From UBA2033 sp035345875 (GTDB lineage Bacteria > Spirochaetota > Leptospiria > Leptospirales > Leptospiraceae): 64,000 nt of DNA. The notes beneath the pieces were generated by a model. That model did no database searches, had not been told where the DNA came from, and worked only from the letters and a program-made list of their open reading frames with translations. The DNA lies in the NCBI GenBank assembly GCA_035345875.1, contig DAORDH010000009.1, positions 91,129 through 155,128 of the forward strand. Reading direction: 5' to 3'. Positions 59,800-64,000 of the stretch are shown here, in pieces (the first letter of the stretch is position 1; each line of letters opens with the position of its first letter). A program made the position numbers and the translations under genes.

Positions 59800-60746
59800 T
59801 GCTAGATGTTTCGATTAAAGAAAACCACTTAAGTGAAACGCAAGTTGTATTTGTAAATATAAAAGGTGCGTTAGACTCCGAGAAAGCTATTGATTTTTAT
59901 GATTTTATCAATGCCGAATTGATAAAAGGCTTCAGAAAGTTTGTAGTGGATTGTTCAGGTTTAGATTACATATCTTCAGCTGGAATATCGATAATGATTC
60001 GACTCCAGCACAAATTAGATCAGAAAAAATCTATATTAGCTTATTATGCTTTGAATAAGGAAATTACTCTTGTCCTAAATTTTTTTGGTTTATCAAAAGA
60101 ATTTCCCATTGCGGATACAGCAGAGAATGCACTGAAACTTTTAGATTTACATCAGGAACCTTTCTCTGGAGAAGAGGAGATTTACTCAGTGCATTCTGAA
60201 GCATTGCATGTTACAGATAATACAAGCCATACAGAGTCTTTACCTATTGATACAACAACGCCTAGAACAGAATCTTTGCAAGTGCAAGTTTCTGAGTATA
60301 AAGTATCCTCTCTTTTAGATCCTGAAACAGCAAAGAAAATCAAGACAAATCGCCTAACGCTCACTGATGAATTTCCTGTGCTCGAAGAAGATGAATCTCC
60401 TACCTCACAGATTGAACCTATCCCTCCAGAAGAGATTAAAAAAGAAAGTCCGCCTTTTACTGAATTAAAAATAAAGTTACCGTTTATAACAAGAACAGAA
60501 ACAAATCCTGCGAAATCTACGATTATGGATAGTATAACAGATTTTGAAACCGATCATACGGAACGTTATGATGTTGGATCATTATCAAATGTTACAGATA
60601 CTAATTTTACTGTGCTTGTTGTAAATTGTGGAAACTGTGGTTCTAAAATTCGAATTCGAAAACAGGGAAAACAAAAATGTCCAAATTGCGGTTACAAATT
60701 TTTATTGAGACAATCGGGGTCTATTTCCACAATCGAGAGGCTGTAG
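59799..60746 (+). CDS. STAS-domain protein with C-terminal zinc ribbon
   Basis: The 315-residue protein has an N-terminal STAS domain (about 1-110), with VVDCSGLDYISSAGISIMIR as in anti-sigma-factor antagonists. This phosphorylatable-Ser site reads SSAGIS. A long acidic, Ser/Pro-rich linker follows at about 115-265. The last 40 residues are a CxxC...CxxC zinc ribbon (Cys277, 280, 294, 297) with VNCGNCGSKIRI and KCPNCGYKFLL. STAS with a zinc ribbon is unusual. It overlaps the sensor-like gene, suggesting both act together. A switch protein for an anti-sigma factor or transporter is possible, but neither partner is here. Confidence 0.75.
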   Translation: MLDVSIKENHLSETQVVFVNIKGALDSEKAIDFYDFINAELIKGFRKFVVDCSGLDYISSAGISIMIRLQHKLDQKKSILAYYALNKEITLVLNFFGLSKEFPIADTAENALKLLDLHQEPFSGEEEIYSVHSEALHVTDNTSHTESLPIDTTTPRTESLQVQVSEYKVSSLLDPETAKKIKTNRLTLTDEFPVLEEDESPTSQIEPIPPEEIKKESPPFTELKIKLPFITRTETNPAKSTIMDSITDFETDHTERYDVGSLSNVTDTNFTVLVVNCGNCGSKIRIRKQGKQKCPNCGYKFLLRQSGSISTIERL

Positions 60747-60751
60747 CTTGA

Positions 60752-63247
60752 ATGACAGAAGCAGAACTTAAATCTCTAAACGGTCTGACAAGAAAAGAAG
60801 CCGAGAAGAGGATAAAAAAGTTCGGCTTAAATGAACTTCCATCAGGAAAACAAAAAACAATTCTAGAAATTGCATTGGCTGCTATTAAAGAACCAATGTT
60901 TTTAATACTACTGAGTTGTAGTTGTATATATTTCATTTTAGGTGATATTCAAGAAGCTATCTTTCTTTCAATATCCGTATTATTTGTATTGGGAATTACG
61001 ATCTATCAGGAAAACAAAACAGAGAATTCTCTTCAGTCTCTAAAAGATTTATCAAGTCCTAGAGCGTTAGTAATAAGAGATGGTAAGGAGGAGCATATTG
61101 CTGGTAGCCTGCTTGTTCCAGACGACCTTATTATAGTTAAGGAAGGGGATAGGATTCCCGCGGATGCCTATGTTATATGGGAGAGAAATTTAAGTGTGGA
61201 TGAGTCTATACTTACTGGAGAGTCATTTTCAGTTAGAAAATTTTCCGGAAGCGAGAAGGACGAATTAGGTGATAAGATCTATTCTGGAACGTTAGTTGTC
61301 TCAGGTCAAGCTGTTGCTTCTGTTTTTGCAACGGGCTTGCTGACAGAGATTGGAAAAATTGGAGTATCGCTTGAGAATACAGAGGAAACAGACAGTCCTA
61401 TACAAAATGAAATCAACTCTCTTGTAAAAGTTTTTTCAATTATTGGAATTGGTTTATGCATAGTGATAGCAGTTGTATATGGATTTACGCGTGGGTATTG
61501 GTTAAAGGGTTTTTTGGCAGGACTTACACTTGCTATGTCTATCTTACCAGAAGAGTTTCCAGTTATCTATACAGTATTTATGGCGTTAGGTGCATGGCGC
61601 ATTTCCAAAGAAAATGTTCTCGCTAGAAAACGAGGGGCAGTTGAAATCTTAGGTTCAGCAAATGTTTTGTGTGTTGATAAGACAGGAACCTTAACACAAA
61701 ATAAAATGAGCTTGCAAAGAATCTGGTCGAAAGGCTTTTTTCTTGATACTAATTCAAATGGAATGGATGAAATTCCTGAAAATTTTCATGAATTACTAGA
61801 ATACGGGATTCTTGCATCGAAAAAAGATCCATTTGATCCCATGGAGAAAGAACTTTTAAGATTCGGAGGAAGCTGGCTTAAAAATACAGAGCATTTGCAT
61901 CCCGATTGGAATCTTATTTTTGAGTATCCTCTTTCAAAGGAATTACTTTCATTATCTCATGTTTGGGTTTCAGCGGATACGGATGAGTATATAATTGGAT
62001 CCAAAGGAGCGCCAGAGTCAATTTGGGATTTATGCCATTTATCTGAAGAAGAGAAAGAGCGCCTATCGGTTATTGTGCATGATCTAGCTTCTAGTGGATT
62101 GCGTATATTAGGTGTTGCTAAATCTACATTTAAGAAAAATGAATTACCTAAGAGTCAACATGATTTTCCATTTCAGTTTTTAGGATTCCTTGGTTTTGCT
62201 GATCCAGTGCGAGAGAATGTTTCCAATTCAATTAAAGAATGTATTCAAGCTGGTGTAAAAGTAGTTATGATCACTGGTGATTATGAAGGAACAGCGAAAA
62301 GTATTGCAGAGAAAATAGGTCTGCCTCTTGGAAAGCATATCATTACAGGATCTGAATTAAATTTATTATCTGATGCAGAATTAAGAGAAAGAATAGTCGA
62401 TACGAGTATATTTTGCAGGGTTGCTCCTGAACAAAAACTTAGAATTGTGAATATATGGAAAGAATTAGGTAGAGTTGTTGCTATGACGGGTGACGGTGTA
62501 AATGATGCTCCGGCTCTCAAATCTGCAGATATAGGTATTGCGATGGGAAAAAGGGGAACCGATGTTGCAAGAGAATCTTCAGACTTGGTTCTTGTTGACG
62601 ATGACTTTTCTTCCATTGTAAAATCGATTCGTCTTGGGCGTAGAATTTTTACAAATTTAAAAAATGCTATGACCTATGCACTTGCTATTCATATTCCAAT
62701 TGCTGGATTGTCTCTTTTTCCTGTGCTCTTTGGTTTCCCATTACTTCTTTTGCCGATGCATATCGTTTTTTTGGAGCTTATGATTGATCCAGCTTGTTCT
62801 ATTGTTTTTGAAGCTGGAAAGGAAGCGATAGACACAATGAACAAGCCACCTCGTATGATAATAGAGAAAATATTTAATCCATATTTACTTAAAATTGCTT
62901 TTCTACAGGGTTTGAGTGTTCTTTTCTTTTCAATATTGTCTTTTTATATTTTTTGGCGTCAGGATCATTTAGAAGATTATTCTAGAACGGCTTGTTTTGT
63001 GACTCTAATTTCGGGTAATGTATTTATGATCGTAAAGAATTTAGCAGGAGATAAACCTCGAAGTATTCTACAGAGCATGAATATACCATTTCGATATCTT
63101 GCGACAAGTGCATTTAGCTTATTATTTCTAATTGTTTATATACCTTTTTTATACCAGTTATTCCATTTTTCTCCTTTGAAATATACTGATTTATTTATTT
63201 CCTTTGGTTTAGGTCTTTTATCTATGCTTGTCTTATTATTTTTCTAA
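60752..63247 (+). CDS. P-type cation ATPase (P2-like)
   Basis: The 831-residue pump has the P-type layout: a cytoplasmic N-terminus (LNGLTRKEAEKRIKKFGLNE), an actuator domain with SVDESILTGES, the phosphorylation site CVDKTGTLTQNKM with Asp309, KGAPES, MITGDYEGT, and GDGVNDAPALKSADIGIAMG. Ten membrane helices are expected. In helix 4 the ion site reads ILPEEFPVIYTVFMALGAW (266-270 PEEFP), not the PEGLP of Ca2+ or Na+/K+ pumps. So the ion is not certain; Ca2+ or another divalent cation is possible. The gene starts 5 bases after the STAS stop, suggesting one transcript with the sensor and STAS genes. Confidence 0.88.
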   Translation: MTEAELKSLNGLTRKEAEKRIKKFGLNELPSGKQKTILEIALAAIKEPMFLILLSCSCIYFILGDIQEAIFLSISVLFVLGITIYQENKTENSLQSLKDLSSPRALVIRDGKEEHIAGSLLVPDDLIIVKEGDRIPADAYVIWERNLSVDESILTGESFSVRKFSGSEKDELGDKIYSGTLVVSGQAVASVFATGLLTEIGKIGVSLENTEETDSPIQNEINSLVKVFSIIGIGLCIVIAVVYGFTRGYWLKGFLAGLTLAMSILPEEFPVIYTVFMALGAWRISKENVLARKRGAVEILGSANVLCVDKTGTLTQNKMSLQRIWSKGFFLDTNSNGMDEIPENFHELLEYGILASKKDPFDPMEKELLRFGGSWLKNTEHLHPDWNLIFEYPLSKELLSLSHVWVSADTDEYIIGSKGAPESIWDLCHLSEEEKERLSVIVHDLASSGLRILGVAKSTFKKNELPKSQHDFPFQFLGFLGFADPVRENVSNSIKECIQAGVKVVMITGDYEGTAKSIAEKIGLPLGKHIITGSELNLLSDAELRERIVDTSIFCRVAPEQKLRIVNIWKELGRVVAMTGDGVNDAPALKSADIGIAMGKRGTDVARESSDLVLVDDDFSSIVKSIRLGRRIFTNLKNAMTYALAIHIPIAGLSLFPVLFGFPLLLLPMHIVFLELMIDPACSIVFEAGKEAIDTMNKPPRMIIEKIFNPYLLKIAFLQGLSVLFFSILSFYIFWRQDHLEDYSRTACFVTLISGNVFMIVKNLAGDKPRSILQSMNIPFRYLATSAFSLLFLIVYIPFLYQLFHFSPLKYTDLFISFGLGLLSMLVLLFF

Positions 63248-63252
63248 AAAAT

Positions 63253-63280
63253 ATTGTAGTGGCTGATTCGCCACTACAAT
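63253..63280 (-). terminator. Hairpin between convergent ATPase and Rrf2 genes
   Basis: ATTGTAGTGGC (63253-63263) pairs perfectly with GCCACTACAAT (63270-63280) around a 6-base loop. On the minus strand the stem is followed by ATTTTTTAG, so it can end leftward transcription from the Rrf2 gene. On the plus strand it lacks a T-run but lies 6 bases after the ATPase stop and may still help. Confidence 0.75.
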
Positions 63281-63370
63281 AAAAGTAAAATGGAAAAAGA
63301 TTCTAATTTTTATATTGTAAATTGAAATGAAAAAAATACGAGTGTAAATTTTAGATGAATACAATAGAAA

Positions 63371-63388
63371 GTATGATTTATATCATAC
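63371..63388. promoter_or_regulatory. 7-4-7 dyad GTATGAT/ATCATAC
   Basis: GTATGATTTATATCATAC is a perfect dyad of 7-base arms with 4 bases between. It sits between the 3' ends of two convergent genes, an odd place for an operator. It could instead form a small hairpin in the Rrf2 mRNA. Function is unknown. Confidence 0.35.
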
Positions 63389-63436
63389 GAATTTAAATCT
63401 TTAATTGTTAAGTAGAAATTCTAGATAGCACTAGTT

Positions 63437-63865
63437 CTATATTGTTAAAAATTTGCGATATGCGCTTTGCTTCTTTGATATATCGGCAAGAGTATATTGA
63501 TCAATCGATTTTAGGAAAGCCTGTAATGCTTTATTGAGAATTGATTTGAGTTCACAAACAGGATGTATAACACAATCTCCTTGAGGATTGAAGCATTCAA
63601 CAATATGAAAGCTAGGCTCGATTTTTTTTATGATATCTGCTAGATTTATTTTATTGGGAGTCATTGCTAGGGTAATTCCACCTTTCACGCCGCTAGTTGT
63701 ATTCAAATATCCTAGTGTAGATAATTTATGAACAACTTTTACTAAGTGGTTTTTAGAGATTTTATAAGTAGATGAAATTTCTTTGATTGTTACTTTTCTA
63801 TCAGAGTGAATAGACAGAAAAATTAAAACTCTAAGAGAGTAGTCTGTATAGTTTGTTAATTGCAT
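63437..63865 (-). CDS. Rrf2-family iron-sulfur regulator (NsrR-like)
   Basis: The 142-residue protein has the Rrf2 winged helix-turn-helix (MQLTNYTDYSLRVLIFLSI, then IKEISSTYKISKNHLVKVVH). A later stretch has three cysteines, HIVECFNPQGDCVIHPVC, spaced as in NsrR and RirA, where they hold an iron-sulfur cluster. In NsrR the cluster reacts with NO and relieves repression of detoxification genes. Here it is convergent with the P-type ATPase, and a truncated haemoglobin lies 5.5 kb away. A terminator hairpin follows. Whether it senses NO or iron cannot be told from sequence. Confidence 0.87.
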   Translation of the reverse strand: MQLTNYTDYSLRVLIFLSIHSDRKVTIKEISSTYKISKNHLVKVVHKLSTLGYLNTTSGVKGGITLAMTPNKINLADIIKKIEPSFHIVECFNPQGDCVIHPVCELKSILNKALQAFLKSIDQYTLADISKKQSAYRKFLTI

Positions 63866-64000
63866 AATTTCACATGAAAATTGACTTAGAATTATTTCAA
63901 ATATTTTTTCCTTTACAATTATTGTATTCTAAATATATTAATTACTCACTTCAATATAGATAGAGGAATTAGCTTCTGGATGTAGTATATAAGAATATTC
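63866..64000. other. Upstream region of the Rrf2 gene, no gene seen
   Basis: The last 135 bases are AT-rich and should hold the leftward Rrf2 promoter. I see no open frame or clear operator. The window ends here, so a divergent gene may begin just beyond. Confidence 0.4.

Noticed and set aside
63371..63388. Fur or PerR box
   Set aside because: The arms do not match the GATAATGATAATCATTATC or TTATAATNATTATAA patterns closely enough.

Overview
The window looks like chromosome of a Leptospiraceae spirochaete, or a close relative. The DNA is AT-rich (about one third G+C by eye). Many products are short-signal lipoproteins with relaxed spirochaetal lipoboxes. The gene set includes an lpxD-type lipid A gene, a flagellar sigma factor, a protein I read as the Leptospira flagellar-coiling protein FcpA, and a DUF1577-type protein. 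The species is not identifiable from sequence alone.

Positions 1-23000 form a surface-protein region. A leftward lipoprotein of about 110-residue Calx-beta-like repeats runs off the left edge, and a FecR-domain lipoprotein faces the other way. Next come seven consecutive rightward paralogues (3710-19080), each 700-714 residues. Each has a lipoprotein signal, two putative-Ig (He_PIG) modules and exactly seven FG-GAP_2-type blades, so each probably forms one closed seven-bladed propeller. The genes are mosaics of one another, and six of the seven start sites are preceded by a 20-bp dyad-like element. Behind the array lie a DUF5683-like membrane protein, an AgmX/PglI-tail protein, a DUF2723/TMEM260-like glycosyltransferase and a six-cysteine small lipoprotein. 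A 790-bp gap with two strong inverted repeats follows.

Positions 23800-50600 are mostly housekeeping or envelope genes: fliA/whiG sigma factor, AsmA-like protein, NAD(P)-binding oxidoreductase, XRE-cupin regulator, nadB, S41 protease, PAP2 phosphatase, hisS, DUF1577-like protein, PD40-OmpA protein, DoxX, DUF2905, an NTF2-like protein, dprA, a TPR lipoprotein, rimI, a CHB_HEX/LamG-like lipoprotein, a lytic transglycosylase, an ankyrin protein, murA (Asp in place of the catalytic Cys), lpxD, a HAD-like protein, an SH3 lipoprotein and a divergent CNT transporter.

Positions 50620-51933 are a 1.3-kb, very AT-rich stretch without genes, ending in a promoter-like sequence before the fcpA candidate. 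That gene closes with a strong terminator. prmC, a peroxiredoxin, a small SH3-like protein and sixA follow. From 55324 an overlapping run encodes an ABC exporter pair, rppH and a group II truncated haemoglobin. A metallo-beta-lactamase-fold hydrolase, a membrane sensor without an output domain, a STAS/zinc-ribbon protein and a P-type ATPase come next. A convergent Rrf2/NsrR-type regulator closes the window.

The most unusual feature is the seven-gene, 49-blade propeller array with its repeated leader element and the nearby glycosyltransferase candidate.
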